Shown in pieces: positions 38,915-48,267 of a DNA stretch of 64,000 bases. This DNA is from Metabacillus sp. B2-18 (GTDB lineage: Bacteria; Bacillota; Bacilli; Bacillales; Bacillaceae), in the NCBI RefSeq assembly GCF_021117275.1, contig NZ_CP088246.1:62001-126000 (forward strand). Reading direction: 5' to 3'. The notes beneath the pieces are model-generated. The model worked only from the letters and a program-made list of their open reading frames with translations. It ran no database searches and was not told the DNA's origin. Within the stretch, counting starts at the first letter, position 1, and the number at the start of each line of letters is the position of its first letter. Both the position numbers and the translations under genes were made by a program.

Positions 38915-39625
38915 CTAATGAAAACTAAACAATTGATGTAAAAGCAACACTAAACTTGCTCCTGATACAGATAAAATAACAAACGGCATGTTACTTATTC
39001 CTTTCCTTGCATCGATAATAAACTCTTTAATTGCAGTAAAACCTAAGAAACCGATTGCCACCCCTAGTAGAATACCCATTAATTTATATGTAAATACTAT
39101 CTTACTTCCAATAAACGATGAAACAAAAAATAGGAGTGATAATAAAAGACATGTAGCTAAGAAACTAACAAAATTCCGCCCAGTTCTTCGGAAAGATACC
39201 ATTAATACTATTCCTTCAGGAATTTGATGAATAAGCAATGTCATTAATAGTGATGTAGTAATAAGATCTGATGTTAATGAAGAACCTATTGCTATCCCAA
39301 TTGGAATTGTGTGCAACATGATCGCAAATAAAATAGATAATCTCGACCTATCAGATTGTGAAGTAATATTATGTAGCATTTGATGGATAATATTACACCC
39401 AATTACACCAACTAATAAACCTAATAAAATGCTTATTAAGCGGTATTCACTTATTGAATGAGGTATTAAATCAAATATAAGTATTCCTATAATTATTCCA
39501 CCACATAATAAATACAAATACTGTATTTTAATTCCTTCTATCTTGAGAATTAAGTAGCTCAATAGTGCACCAAAAGTGGTTCCTATAAATATATATCCAC
39601 TTAGTAAAAATGAAGAATTCTCCAT
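38915..39625 (-). CDS. ZIP-family metal transporter
   Basis: Integral membrane protein of about 236 residues. The paired ZIP metal-site motifs are visible in helices 4 and 5: MLHTIPIGIAIGSSL and LIHQIPEGIVLMVSF. ZIP proteins move divalent cations such as Zn, Mn or Fe into the cytoplasm. ATG at 39625 has AGGAGTG at 6-nt spacing. It is a single-gene unit. In a plasmid full of exporters an importer is unexpected; direction is inferred from the family. Confidence 0.8.
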   Translation of the reverse strand: MENSSFLLSGYIFIGTTFGALLSYLILKIEGIKIQYLYLLCGGIIIGILIFDLIPHSISEYRLISILLGLLVGVIGCNIIHQMLHNITSQSDRSRLSILFAIMLHTIPIGIAIGSSLTSDLITTSLLMTLLIHQIPEGIVLMVSFRRTGRNFVSFLATCLLLSLLFFVSSFIGSKIVFTYKLMGILLGVAIGFLGFTAIKEFIIDARKGISNMPFVILSVSGASLVLLLHQLFSFH

Positions 39626-40373
39626 TAAATTCACTCCTAGTAGGTTTAATAAAAAATAAGATTTACAAAGAAAAAGCAGTACCTGAAAATATTATATTAA
39701 AGTGATTAAATGATCATTCGTACAAAATTTAAATTTATAATTACTACTGACAACGTAATTTATCTATAAACTAATTTCCCCAATAATAAACAAGCTAATA
39801 ACAAAAGTAGTAAAGTTCACCTTTGTTATTAGACAACACTTAATTTTATCATTTATATTTATTCAGCTTTCCATCCCACCATAAGAATCACCTGTATTTA
39901 CGGCAATTGAGAGTATCCTCTTGCTTTTGAAGTTCACCAGGAGCTTACTTACTAAAACCCATTAAGCTGTGTCACTTCTTCTCCTTTAGAATTTTCAAAA
40001 ATTTAGGATCTAGGTATAACAATTGAATCAGGAATTACATTATTACTAAATTGGTCTGTTTCGCAAAAATTTATTTTTACCTTTTATTAATTGTTCTTCA
40101 ATATCTTAAACTTTACAGATTAAATCATAAGAACTCAATTGGCTTACAACATTAAAAAAGTAAGATCTATATATAAATATAATAATATTATTACTTACTT
40201 TTACAATACCAACAAATCACCTTTGTGGAGTTTTGTTATTTATTTCCACTTCATTTACCATGTTACTAATATACACTTACTTTGTTACAGTTTTGTTAAG
40301 TAAGATTTAGTTCAATAGAATAATTTTAATATGTTAAAATATACATAATGTCGAAATTTGCGGAGGGACGGTT
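39626..40373. other. Intergenic region, divergent promoters
   Basis: Lies between the leftward ZIP gene and the rightward gene at 40374. No intact reading frame was found. Confidence 0.35.
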
Positions 40374-41009
40374 TTGTTTAGGACAAGCTATTTAAAATGT
40401 CTATTGTTAGTTATTTTCATTCTGATAATAACTGAAAATAAAATTTATGCAACTGACACTAAAGATTCTAAGTTGCATTCTATTTATCATATATATATTA
40501 ACGAGAAACACATAGGTGACGTTAGAGATATAAATGAATTTAACAAATGGATAAACAATAAAAAGGCAGAATATAAGGAATTACACCCTAATAAAAAAGT
40601 TAATCTCATAGAAGATATTAGTTATGTCGAGGAACTATTATTTCACGATCATTATAAAAATCCTCTTGATTTTAAAATACTAGAAAATAATCTTTCTATT
40701 GGTATAAACGCATCCTTGATATCTATTAACGATGAAATCAGCATATATGTTGAAGATAAAGATACTGCCAACAAACTAATTAAGGAATATAAATTACAAT
40801 TTTTAAATCAAGAAGACTTGTCTAACTATACAGGTAGTACGGATAACGGTGTAAATAATAACAGTAATCGAATTATAAAAAATATACGTTTAAAGGAAAA
40901 AATTGAAATGAAAACTACTGTTGTCAATCCAAAAGAGATACTTAGTATGGATAAAGCCCTTACTTATCTAAATACTGGGAAAGACCTTTTTCTGAAAAAT
41001 GAAAAGTAA
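40374..41009 (+). CDS. Exported protein resembling the N-terminal half of large M23/G5 wall peptidases
   Basis: TTG at 40374 with GGAGGG at 6-nt spacing. Signal peptide (LKCLLLVIFILIITENKIYA), then a repeated pattern IYHIYINEKHIGDVRDINEF and later SIYVEDKDTANKLIKEYKLQ, as in the N-terminal part of Bacillus YtxM/YebA-like M23 peptidases. The usual LysM, G5 and peptidase domains are absent, and the protein ends at 211 residues. It is either a truncated relic or a free wall-binding domain. Confidence 0.55.
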   Translation: MFRTSYLKCLLLVIFILIITENKIYATDTKDSKLHSIYHIYINEKHIGDVRDINEFNKWINNKKAEYKELHPNKKVNLIEDISYVEELLFHDHYKNPLDFKILENNLSIGINASLISINDEISIYVEDKDTANKLIKEYKLQFLNQEDLSNYTGSTDNGVNNNSNRIIKNIRLKEKIEMKTTVVNPKEILSMDKALTYLNTGKDLFLKNEK

Positions 41010-41114
41010 TCCTATACCCTACTTTTACTTAAGTTAGACATGAATCCAATCAACTTCCACTTCATCATAATAGGATATTACTAACCCTGCTAATGAAAGG
41101 AAAGGAGAATTCAT

Positions 41115-41255
41115 ATGGGTTTTGGTTATGGTAATTACGGTGGCTTTGGTGGCTACGGTGCAGGATATGGTGGCTTTGGCAGCGGTGGAGCATTCGCTCT
41201 AATAGGTGTTCTATTCATTTTATTAATAATTGTTGGGGCTGCTTTGTTTAGTTAA
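41115..41255 (+). CDS. yjcZ: YjcZ-family sporulation protein, 46 aa
   Basis: Tiny Gly/Tyr/Phe-rich protein followed by the diagnostic hydrophobic tail FALIGVLFILLIIVGAALF of the YjcZ family (small spore-associated proteins). The N-terminal GFGYGNYGGFGGYG repeat is longer than in many members. ATG at 41115 has AAAGGAG at 7-nt spacing. A strong terminator follows. Confidence 0.88.
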   Translation: MGFGYGNYGGFGGYGAGYGGFGSGGAFALIGVLFILLIIVGAALFS

Positions 41256-41260
41256 TCCTG

Positions 41261-41305
41261 AACAAGTAAGGACTATCTTAAATGATGTGTCCTTACTTGT
41301 TTTAA
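41261..41305 (+). terminator. Terminator after yjcZ
   Basis: 13-bp arms AACAAGTAAGGAC and GTCCTTACTTGTT followed by a T run. Confidence 0.88.
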
Positions 41306-41793
41306 GTTTCTCAATTTATTAAGTACTATTAAAGTTTTTTAAAAACTCTTTGTTAGAAACTTTTAGTTTATGATGCCCTGGTATTCTTGATATAGATCCT
41401 TTATCTTCCCTCATAAGATATGTTCATACAATATCTAGACTGTTTTAGATAGAATACTTTTGGTACTCTTTTGTACAATTTAAGCAAGTTTGGGCTGATT
41501 GTTGTGATTATGCGTCTGGAAGTTATGCATGTCGTCAATAAAATTGAGAGCCAAAAGCACAATATTGAGAAAGTGAATTGGCTAGAATGTGTACATCTAG
41601 TTAAATATTTAAACATTTACGTATACATCTCTGCACAATCCCTCAAGAGAGTTGAATTTGTTCCCTTTCATATTGATGCTCTTGATTTATTAACATACTA
41701 AATCATATGTTCACAAGTCGCTTCCCATTGTTGCACCGTACTTAGCAAGTGATATGTTGGCATCTATCCCTCTCTCACTAAGGTAAAAACTAA
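41306..41793. other. Region between yjcZ and ltaS
   Basis: Overlapping open frames on both strands near 41401-41701 (about 70 aa each) have no ribosome site and no recognisable family; they may be a transposase relic. Confidence 0.3.
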
Positions 41794-41833
41794 ATAAAGG
41801 CTGTCAAAGGAAAAGTTCCTCAGAAGCCTTTAT
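41794..41833. terminator. Terminator of ltaS
   Basis: Arms ATAAAGGCT and AGCCTTTAT around a 22-nt loop, directly downstream of the leftward ltaS gene. Confidence 0.6.
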
Positions 41834-41847
41834 GAATAAATATTTTA

Positions 41848-43797
41848 CTATTCTAATGCTTTATTTGAATAGTAGTTATAATTATATTTTGATCGATCCA
41901 CAGGAGTAAAATTTTCAGGTATATGGAATCGTAATAAATCCCCATTAACTACTTTATCTGATAATAACAATTTGTTCTCCACACTTTCTCGAACCTTTTT
42001 AGCCTCATCGATCTGGGCCTCTTTTAGTTCCGTACCAGTATTAGAATCATAATATTTCCCATCAACAAAAGTGATGGACGGACTTACGAAATCACCATTT
42101 CGGAAAGGAACAATTTGTTTATGCTGTTCAGATAATAGATCTGTACCAAAATGGACATATTCTTTGGTATCAATTCCCAATAAATGAAGTAGTGTTGGAA
42201 GAAGATCAATTTGTCCGCCATATTGATGACGAACACCACCCTCTATACCAGGAACACGTATAAATAATGGTACTCTTTGTAAACCTGCACCTTCTAATGG
42301 TGTTACTTCTTTTCCAATCACTTTCTCCATCGCTTTATTGTGATTTTGGGAAATACCGTAATGATCTCCATACATAATAATGATGGAATTATCATATAAG
42401 CCAGACTTCTTCAAATACGTAAAGAATTGTTTTAATGCTTCATCTGCATAACGAGCTGTTTGAAAATAATTATCTACTGACCTATCACCAGTTGTATGAG
42501 GTGCGATTGTAGCTTCTTCTTGATCCATATTATAAGGATAATGATGTGATACTGTTATAAATTTTGTATAGAATGGCTGAGGTAATGATTCCAAGAACTG
42601 AATTGACTGGTCAAAAAATGGCTTGTCCTCTAAACCGTAATCTGCTTTGTTTTCGTCTTTTATTTGATAGTAGCTTTCATCAAAAAAATTGTTGTATCCT
42701 AACGATTTATATATTTCATTTCGGTTCCAAAAGGTCCCGGAATTCGGGTGGAATACAGCTGATGTATAGCCTTGCTGACCTAAAATAGCTGGTGCAGCCT
42801 GGTACGTATTTAAACCTTTTGTGGTAAAAGCTGAACCTTGTGGTAGTCCATATAAAGAGTTCTCCACCATAAATTCTGCATCAGATGTTTTACCTTGAGC
42901 AGTTTGGTGAAAAAAATTATCAAAATAAAGAGTATTTTCTTCATTAGTTAATGAATTTAAGAACGGTGTTACTTCTTCACCATTAAGTTTGTAGTCAATC
43001 AGGAAGTTTTGCATCGACTCAAGGTGTAGGTAGATTACATTCATACCTTTTCCTGCCCCAAAATATTTCGGATTTGGTTCAGCATAATTCGCTTTTGTAA
43101 AATTTATTACTTCGGTCAATTCGTCACTATCTGCTAAAACTCTTTGTGCCGATGCCTTTGTACTTTGGACTGCATCATAGAGAGTATAATTATACATACC
43201 CAAATACTTCACAATATAGTTTCTGTCAAATCCTCTTGTTAGTAATTGTGGTCGATCCGATTCAGCTAATACTAAATTAATCATCGATATTACTAGAGCA
43301 GCTGAATATAAAACAGCAACCTTCCGTTTACTTGTTACTCGTTTTTCAATTTTTACAAAGCGAAGAGAGAGTAATATGATTAAAGCTAAAATATCAATAA
43401 AGTATAGAATATCGTATGGCTTTATTAATGTAGGGACACTGCTACTTACATCCCCAAAATTCTGTGTCTGCATTAACGTAGGTAAAGTGATAAAGTCATT
43501 AAAGAAACGGTAATATAAGGTATTTGCATATAAAAGAATTGTTAACAGAAAATCAATGATAATAAGCCCTAAATACTTTTTTCTCCCTTTAAATAAGAAA
43601 GAAAATCCTAATAAAAATATGGAAGACCCTAATGGATTCAGAAATAATAAAAACTGCTGAATTGTATTTTCTAATCCTAAGTCAAACTGTGTTAATTGAA
43701 TAATAAATGTTTTTATCCAGAGAAAAAATACAGCTAAAAACAAAAAACCCCAGAAATGATTAAAGACATCTAGATTCTTTTGACGCAAGTTACTCAT
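41848..43797 (-). CDS. ltaS: Lipoteichoic acid synthase (LtaS family)
   Basis: Polyglycerolphosphate synthase: five N-terminal membrane helices, a linker with a signal-peptidase-type region (TKASAQRVLADS), and an extracellular sulfatase-like domain. The catalytic threonine lies in GKTSDAEF (about 303). Metal ligands of the Mn-dependent site are in YLHLESMQNF and MYGDHYGIS, with HPNSGTFWNR also conserved. At 649 residues it matches B. subtilis LtaS/YfnI. As a plasmid copy it duplicates a chromosomal function. Small membrane ORFs and a CzrA-like palindrome lie upstream in the same direction. Confidence 0.93.
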   Translation of the reverse strand: MSNLRQKNLDVFNHFWGFLFLAVFFLWIKTFIIQLTQFDLGLENTIQQFLLFLNPLGSSIFLLGFSFLFKGRKKYLGLIIIDFLLTILLYANTLYYRFFNDFITLPTLMQTQNFGDVSSSVPTLIKPYDILYFIDILALIILLSLRFVKIEKRVTSKRKVAVLYSAALVISMINLVLAESDRPQLLTRGFDRNYIVKYLGMYNYTLYDAVQSTKASAQRVLADSDELTEVINFTKANYAEPNPKYFGAGKGMNVIYLHLESMQNFLIDYKLNGEEVTPFLNSLTNEENTLYFDNFFHQTAQGKTSDAEFMVENSLYGLPQGSAFTTKGLNTYQAAPAILGQQGYTSAVFHPNSGTFWNRNEIYKSLGYNNFFDESYYQIKDENKADYGLEDKPFFDQSIQFLESLPQPFYTKFITVSHHYPYNMDQEEATIAPHTTGDRSVDNYFQTARYADEALKQFFTYLKKSGLYDNSIIIMYGDHYGISQNHNKAMEKVIGKEVTPLEGAGLQRVPLFIRVPGIEGGVRHQYGGQIDLLPTLLHLLGIDTKEYVHFGTDLLSEQHKQIVPFRNGDFVSPSITFVDGKYYDSNTGTELKEAQIDEAKKVRESVENKLLLSDKVVNGDLLRFHIPENFTPVDRSKYNYNYYSNKALE

Positions 43798-43886
43798 CAC
43801 ATACCTACCCTCTTACAATATTATTACTGAACCTTTTATTTTTGAACTGTAAGTTGGAAAATATTTTAATGTTTTTATTACAGTGT

Positions 43887-44006
43887 TTAGTTTTTATATT
43901 TTTCGTCAAGCTGCTTTAATTCTTTATCAGATTTTTTCTTGAAGATATAAATTACTCCTAAAGATAACAAAGATAATACAAGATAAACAATTACAGTAGA
44001 TAGCAC
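43887..44006 (-). CDS. Small membrane protein, 39 aa
   Basis: GTG at 44006 with GGGAG about 10 nt upstream. One helix (LSTVIVYLVLSLLSLGVIYI) and a strongly charged tail (FKKKSDKELKQLDEKYKN). Its layout resembles small oxidase or cytochrome assembly proteins such as CcoS or CcmD, but identity cannot be shown. It lies between ltaS and another small membrane ORF, same strand. Confidence 0.55.
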   Translation of the reverse strand: MLSTVIVYLVLSLLSLGVIYIFKKKSDKELKQLDEKYKN

Positions 44007-44063
44007 TTTTGAACAACTCCCTTTTTGTTTATTAATACAATCAAAAACGATAAAGTGTATAAA

Positions 44064-44183
44064 TTACTGTTTCTTATTTGAAGATTTATGGTTTCCTTTT
44101 CTGTAAGATAAAAACAGAAACAAAACATATGCAATTAAAATAACAAAGATAGTTCCACTTGTAACTATAAACATGTTCATCAT
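44064..44183 (-). CDS. Small membrane protein, 39 aa
   Basis: ATG at 44183 with GGAGG at 9-nt spacing. One helix (FIVTSGTIFVILIAYVLFLF) followed by a basic tail (SYRKGNHKSSNKKQ). It is the first gene after the CzrA-like palindrome at 44215 and may head an operon ending in ltaS. Function unknown. Confidence 0.6.
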   Translation of the reverse strand: MMNMFIVTSGTIFVILIAYVLFLFLSYRKGNHKSSNKKQ

Positions 44184-44214
44184 TATTTTTTACCTCCATA
44201 GCACTCTATAATAA

Positions 44215-44234
44215 ATCTGAACATATAATCATAT
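44215..44234. promoter_or_regulatory. CzrA-like operator palindrome
   Basis: Reads ATCTGAACATATAATCATAT, 17 of 20 identical to ATATGAACATATGTTCATAT, 31 bp upstream of the first small ORF of the leftward ltaS unit. Confidence 0.6.
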
Positions 44235-44374
44235 GACATTCAACAAATATTAATAATCCTTCACCAAATTGTCATTTTTTGAACAAGTAAAGCATCTAAT
44301 TCTTTTAGATATATTTTAATAAGACGAGGTAAATTTCTATATTTTTATAGAACATAATAACAATCTTTGTTAAT

Positions 44375-44394
44375 ATATGAACATATGTAAATAC
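44375..44394. promoter_or_regulatory. CzrA-like operator palindrome
   Basis: Reads ATATGAACATATGTAAATAC; the first 14 positions are perfect (17 of 20 overall). It ends 21 bp before the ctaA start, so binding would block transcription start or elongation. Confidence 0.6.
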
Positions 44395-44415
44395 ATTAAC
44401 ACCGAAAGGACAGCT

Positions 44416-45258
44416 ATGAAAAATACATTCTCCCTATTCACTATTTTTATTACAATCGCAGCCCTAATATTAGGAAATTTAGTCGTTGCTACTAATTCAG
44501 GAGATGCTTGTGGTACAGATTATCCATTCTGCAATGGACAACTCATTCCTGACATTACTAATTATCATATTATTATCGAATATTCACATCGCTTATTCAC
44601 AATGTTACTTGGATTTATTATCCTTATTAACTTCATAATTGCATGGAAAAAATCAAAGAATAGGACAATCCGTCTCTTCTCTCTATTCACATTATCTTTG
44701 TTGTTTATCCAGTCATTGATTGGAGGATTGAATGTTTTATTTGGAACTCCAACTGGTTTTACAACACTTGATGTCATGTTTAGTTTGTTCTTATTAATTT
44801 CACTAATCTTTCTTCATGTTGGTTTAAATGTATCATCCTTTGATAAGAAAACTAACGTGATCAGACAGCCATTAATAAAAGGATTCTTCTTTCTTTTAGT
44901 TGAAATCTTAATTGGTGCTTTGTTTAAACATTTTGAACTTAGCCAACAGATTTTTCAAATTAGTACGAACAGATTCAATCTTTCTTACCTTACTTATTTC
45001 ATACATGGGATTTTAGGGTTGCTTATTTTATTTTACATAAGTTATGCTGTCTTTCTTACTTTTAAATGGGAAGTTTTTAAAAAGAAGGCAACACTCTTAA
45101 TTTCTTTAACCTTCCTTACAACAATAGGTGGGTTCATATCCAAATCAGAACAGATAAGTCCCTTCACTTCTTCAGTTCACATGATTTTAACAATTTTGAC
45201 TTTAGCACTCCTTAGTTACATGACAGCTATATGTTTTTTTAATCAAATGAAAAAGTGA
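44416..45258 (+). CDS. ctaA: Heme A synthase CtaA (Cox15 family)
   Basis: Membrane enzyme oxidising heme O to heme A for aa3-type oxidases. It has eight hydrophobic segments and the cysteine pair of Bacillus CtaA in the first extracellular loop (CGTDYPFCNGQ). Conserved histidines are in EYSHRLFTMLLGF and FIHGILGLL, and in SSVHMILT at the end. 280 residues from ATG at 44416, which has GAAAGGA at 5-nt spacing; the frame from 44377 overlaps the operator and lacks a site. ctaB (heme O synthase) is not present, so substrate must come from the chromosome. Confidence 0.9.
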   Translation: MKNTFSLFTIFITIAALILGNLVVATNSGDACGTDYPFCNGQLIPDITNYHIIIEYSHRLFTMLLGFIILINFIIAWKKSKNRTIRLFSLFTLSLLFIQSLIGGLNVLFGTPTGFTTLDVMFSLFLLISLIFLHVGLNVSSFDKKTNVIRQPLIKGFFFLLVEILIGALFKHFELSQQIFQISTNRFNLSYLTYFIHGILGLLILFYISYAVFLTFKWEVFKKKATLLISLTFLTTIGGFISKSEQISPFTSSVHMILTILTLALLSYMTAICFFNQMKK

Positions 45259-45282
45259 GTAAATAGCCTTTCTACTCACTTT
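45255..45282. terminator. Hairpin between convergent ctaA and CDF genes
   Basis: Arms GTGAGTA and TACTCAC with a T run, covering the stop codons of both convergent genes. Confidence 0.6.
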
Positions 45283-46124
45283 AATAGATGAGTTTCGATT
45301 ATAGAATGTGTAACCTTTAGGTCAGATACACTATCCCTTATTTGATTCTTTAATTCCTCATTTTCCTTACTGCACATATTTTCACTCAGATAAAGATGAA
45401 CTGACATTGCATTAACTTCCCCATCAATTGACCATATGTGGAGATGGGAAACCTTTTTAACTCTATCTACCTCCATCATCTTCTTCTGTATTGATTCTAG
45501 ATTAATCCCATCTGGTACCGCATTCAGAAAAACTTTCATTGTTTTCATTAATTTACGAATAACATTAATTAATACAAAAGTGGAAATCACAATGGATAAA
45601 ATAGGATCTAGAATATGAATATCTTTAAACATGAGAACGATACTGATTATAAGGACTCCAACCCACCCAAGTAAATCCTCTAGAAGATGCCAAGATAGAA
45701 CACTTTCATTCATTGAATCTCCCTTATACAATTTCCATGCTGCAAAGCCATTCATTGCAACACCTAATAATGCTAACCAAAGCATACCTTGAGCATCAGG
45801 ATGTGTTGGGTTAAAGAGCCTGGGAACTGATTTAATCAAAATAATAATTGACCCAATTGTTAATACGATTCCGCTTATTAAAGCCCCTAATGTAGAAAAC
45901 CTCTTATATCCGAAGCTGTATTTTCCATCACTTTCTTTATTGGATATCCGTTGAAGATACCAAGAGGTTCCCAATGATATACTATCACCCAAATCGTGGG
46001 TAGCATCAGATAGAATTGCCATACTATTAGTTAAAAATCCACCAATATATTCAATGATTGTAAAAGCTAAGTTAAGAAAGAAGGCTAGTTTTGTGTTCTG
46101 AGTTGAAGTATGTTTTTTCGGCAA
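45276..46124 (-). CDS. Zinc-type cation diffusion facilitator (CzcD-like)
   Basis: CDF antiporter of about 282 residues with zinc-type metal sites: SDATHDLGDS in helix 2 and HLLEDLLGW in helix 5 (both HxxxD). The C-terminal domain contains VSHLHIWSIDG. The histidine-rich N-terminus of CzcD is absent. TTG at 46124 has a perfect AGGAGGTG at 6-nt spacing; ATG at 46145 lies upstream of that site and is unlikely. A second zinc-type CDF lies at 48.8 kb; the two are clearly different sequences. Confidence 0.88.
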   Translation of the reverse strand: MPKKHTSTQNTKLAFFLNLAFTIIEYIGGFLTNSMAILSDATHDLGDSISLGTSWYLQRISNKESDGKYSFGYKRFSTLGALISGIVLTIGSIIILIKSVPRLFNPTHPDAQGMLWLALLGVAMNGFAAWKLYKGDSMNESVLSWHLLEDLLGWVGVLIISIVLMFKDIHILDPILSIVISTFVLINVIRKLMKTMKVFLNAVPDGINLESIQKKMMEVDRVKKVSHLHIWSIDGEVNAMSVHLYLSENMCSKENEELKNQIRDSVSDLKVTHSIIETHLLK

Positions 46125-46295
46125 TTTAACACCTCCTATTTTCATTATTAAATAAATTTACTAAATTGAATAAATAGCCCATCTTCGATAACAATATCTC
46201 TCTTAACTTTTATCCTAATCGGAAAGGATTCAAACATTCGACAACTATTAAACTAAACTCATGCTAGGAATTCCTATTAATCCATAATAAATGAC

Positions 46296-46323
46296 AAAAG
46301 CCACTGAATACTCAGTGGCTTTT
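46296..46323. terminator. Bidirectional terminator
   Basis: 12-bp perfect arms AAAAGCCACTGA and TCAGTGGCTTTT around a 4-nt loop. Confidence 0.88.
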
Positions 46324-46352
46324 CAGAGGGGACCCTATCAGTCAGTATTTCT

Positions 46353-46553
46353 TCAATTATTAGCATTTTGGTCCACGTCACCTGCATCCTGTCTCATCAG
46401 AAAATAGGTCAAAATGCCAGACAATAGTGCCCCACCTAATGAAATTAATATACGGATATACAATGGAACAGTTGAATGATCCTTTTCAAGTATCCAAAGT
46501 GCCGATACGAATACTACAACTGTCGTTGGAATAACTATTTTAAAAAGTTTCAT
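46353..46553 (-). CDS. Small membrane protein, 66 aa
   Basis: Two helices (IVIPTTVVVFVSALWIL and ISLGGALLSGILTYFLM). ATG at 46553 with a strong GGGGGAGTG at 7-nt spacing. It lies after copC-copD in the same direction and ends at a strong terminator, so it probably is the last gene of that operon. Family not recognised. Confidence 0.6.
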   Translation of the reverse strand: MKLFKIVIPTTVVVFVSALWILEKDHSTVPLYIRILISLGGALLSGILTYFLMRQDAGDVDQNANN

Positions 46554-46623
46554 GTAATATCACTCCCCCTTAAGCCAAAAAGAAATCTCAAGTTATTTTA
46601 TTGATCGATATACAGCATAGTAA

Positions 46624-47703
46624 TTAAAAATTTATATTCATCATAAGACCAAAGTACATAGCTAAAATAAAACAAGTAGCGAACAGAATAGAAACAATCG
46701 GCTTCACATTTTTAATAAAACTAATAATGATTAGTACAAGGAATAAAATACTCATGACGACTAATACAATTCCTTGAATAGATGCTAAGAACTCAGTTTG
46801 GAGTGGAGAAGCTATTTCTCTTCCAAGTATCCATTCTACCCAAGAAGCAGCTCCTTCTGATTTCACAGTAAAATTTACATCGTGTGGAGGTGATAAGTTT
46901 CCTAATACACTAGTAAAAAAGAACGTAATTAGTAATAGGATTGTTTCTGCTTTCACCCAAGTTCTCGGATCATATCCAGAGTTACTTTTTGATTTATTTA
47001 GTAAGATGCTATTAATAAATGCAAAAATAAGAATAGGAATGATACTAATATGTTTTAACAAAAGCATTTGCCCATATGGAAGTACCCAAGCATTAACATA
47101 TTCTTTTAATTCCACAACATTCACCATCAATATTAATCCACTAACAAAGATAAAAATTAGTATTCCATATGCTAATGGAGTAAACCATTTTAAAAAGGAG
47201 GACCAATTTTTTTTGTCTTTAGAAAACCAACCGACATGAATTAATATTCCTACCCAGAGCGTTACCATTAGAAAATGGATTGAATGAGAAATAAATCCAT
47301 ACCAGAAGTTTAATGATGCTACATGACTTGCATAACCGACTGCAAGTATCATTAAAAGTAACCAAATTGCTTGAAGAAACTTTGATCCTTCTAAAAGAAT
47401 CGTCATATACAGTAGCGTTGAAACGAACCCTATAAAAATCCATGCATTACCTACTTGAAAATCCGTAATAACTGAAAAAGTTGTTAATCCTAAACCCACA
47501 CTATCTGCGAAGTAGAGGATGACCTGTAATACAGGTCCAAATGTAAAAACGATAATTCCTAATGTTGATAAGAGTAAAGCTGATTTTGGAAATTTAGTAG
47601 TTGGCTTTTTATCTTTATGAATAAATTGTAAAGCCACATGTCCCACTAATATAGAGAATAATATATACGTAAATAATTCAGTAATTGGAATAATAAAATT
47701 CAT
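46624..47703 (-). CDS. copD: CopD-family membrane protein (copper uptake/resistance)
   Basis: About nine membrane helices with the CopD domain in the C-terminal half (VSGLILMVNVVELKEYVNAW, LLLKHISIIPILIFAFIN). CopD proteins take part in moving copper across the membrane, usually with CopC. Here it is a separate gene 3 bases after copC, whereas B. subtilis YcnJ fuses both. Histidines in the central helices (HVASLNFWYGFISHSIHFLM) may bind metal. Confidence 0.88.
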   Translation of the reverse strand: MNFIIPITELFTYILFSILVGHVALQFIHKDKKPTTKFPKSALLLSTLGIIVFTFGPVLQVILYFADSVGLGLTTFSVITDFQVGNAWIFIGFVSTLLYMTILLEGSKFLQAIWLLLMILAVGYASHVASLNFWYGFISHSIHFLMVTLWVGILIHVGWFSKDKKNWSSFLKWFTPLAYGILIFIFVSGLILMVNVVELKEYVNAWVLPYGQMLLLKHISIIPILIFAFINSILLNKSKSNSGYDPRTWVKAETILLLITFFFTSVLGNLSPPHDVNFTVKSEGAASWVEWILGREIASPLQTEFLASIQGIVLVVMSILFLVLIIISFIKNVKPIVSILFATCFILAMYFGLMMNINF

Positions 47704-47706
47704 TTT

Positions 47707-48267
47707 TTATTTCTTCTTTCTAAAAACTAAAGTAAATCCAATGATTAATATCAATCCAAGAACTGCAATTATGAGTGTTGTAGAAAGTCCATTTGATTGC
47801 TTATTCTTTGTTTCTTGTAATTCATTTTCAGACTGATCAACTTCTTCCTTTATGGATTCTTCTTGCTTCTCCAAAGTCTCTTGGTTCTCAGTCGGTTGTT
47901 CTTGTACTTCTTCTTCTACTACTTTTTGAACGTTAAATGGTACTTCTCCAGTAATTGTATGACCATCTTTACCTACGATTTTCCAATTAATTACGTATGA
48001 TCCATTATCTAATGATGCTGATAATGTACCAATCATTTGGCGTTCTGTTACTTCAACTTGTTGAAATGAAATTTCTTCTTCCCCCTTCAATACACTCATT
48101 GTACTAATAGGTTCAATTTCAGTCTCAAAGTTTAGAGTAATTTCGTTTAAGGGTCCTGAAATGGTCTCGCCTTCTTTTGGATTAGACGATGAAAGAGCTG
48201 TATGTGCTGATGTTAAATTTGGTATTAATAATAAAAAGCTCATGAACAGAAAGAGTATATTTTTCAT
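47707..48267 (-). CDS. copC: CopC-domain copper-binding protein, membrane anchored
   Basis: Signal peptide (ILFLFMSFLLLIPNLTSA) followed directly by mature His1 (HTALSSSNPKEGE), as in CopC proteins where the N-terminal histidine binds Cu(II). The second family histidine lies in KDGHTITGEVPF. After the beta-sandwich come an acidic Glu/Gln-rich linker and a C-terminal helix (TTLIIAVLGLILIIGFTLVF) with basic residues, anchoring it outside the cell. It forms an operon with copD. Confidence 0.9.
   Translation of the reverse strand: MKNILFLFMSFLLLIPNLTSAHTALSSSNPKEGETISGPLNEITLNFETEIEPISTMSVLKGEEEISFQQVEVTERQMIGTLSASLDNGSYVINWKIVGKDGHTITGEVPFNVQKVVEEEVQEQPTENQETLEKQEESIKEEVDQSENELQETKNKQSNGLSTTLIIAVLGLILIIGFTLVFRKKK

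Noticed and set aside
41401..41716. A half-site TGAACATATG (minus strand) near 41703-41712 resembles the CzrA palindrome.
   Set aside because: Only about 13 of 20 positions match and it lies downstream of ltaS, not in front of a gene.
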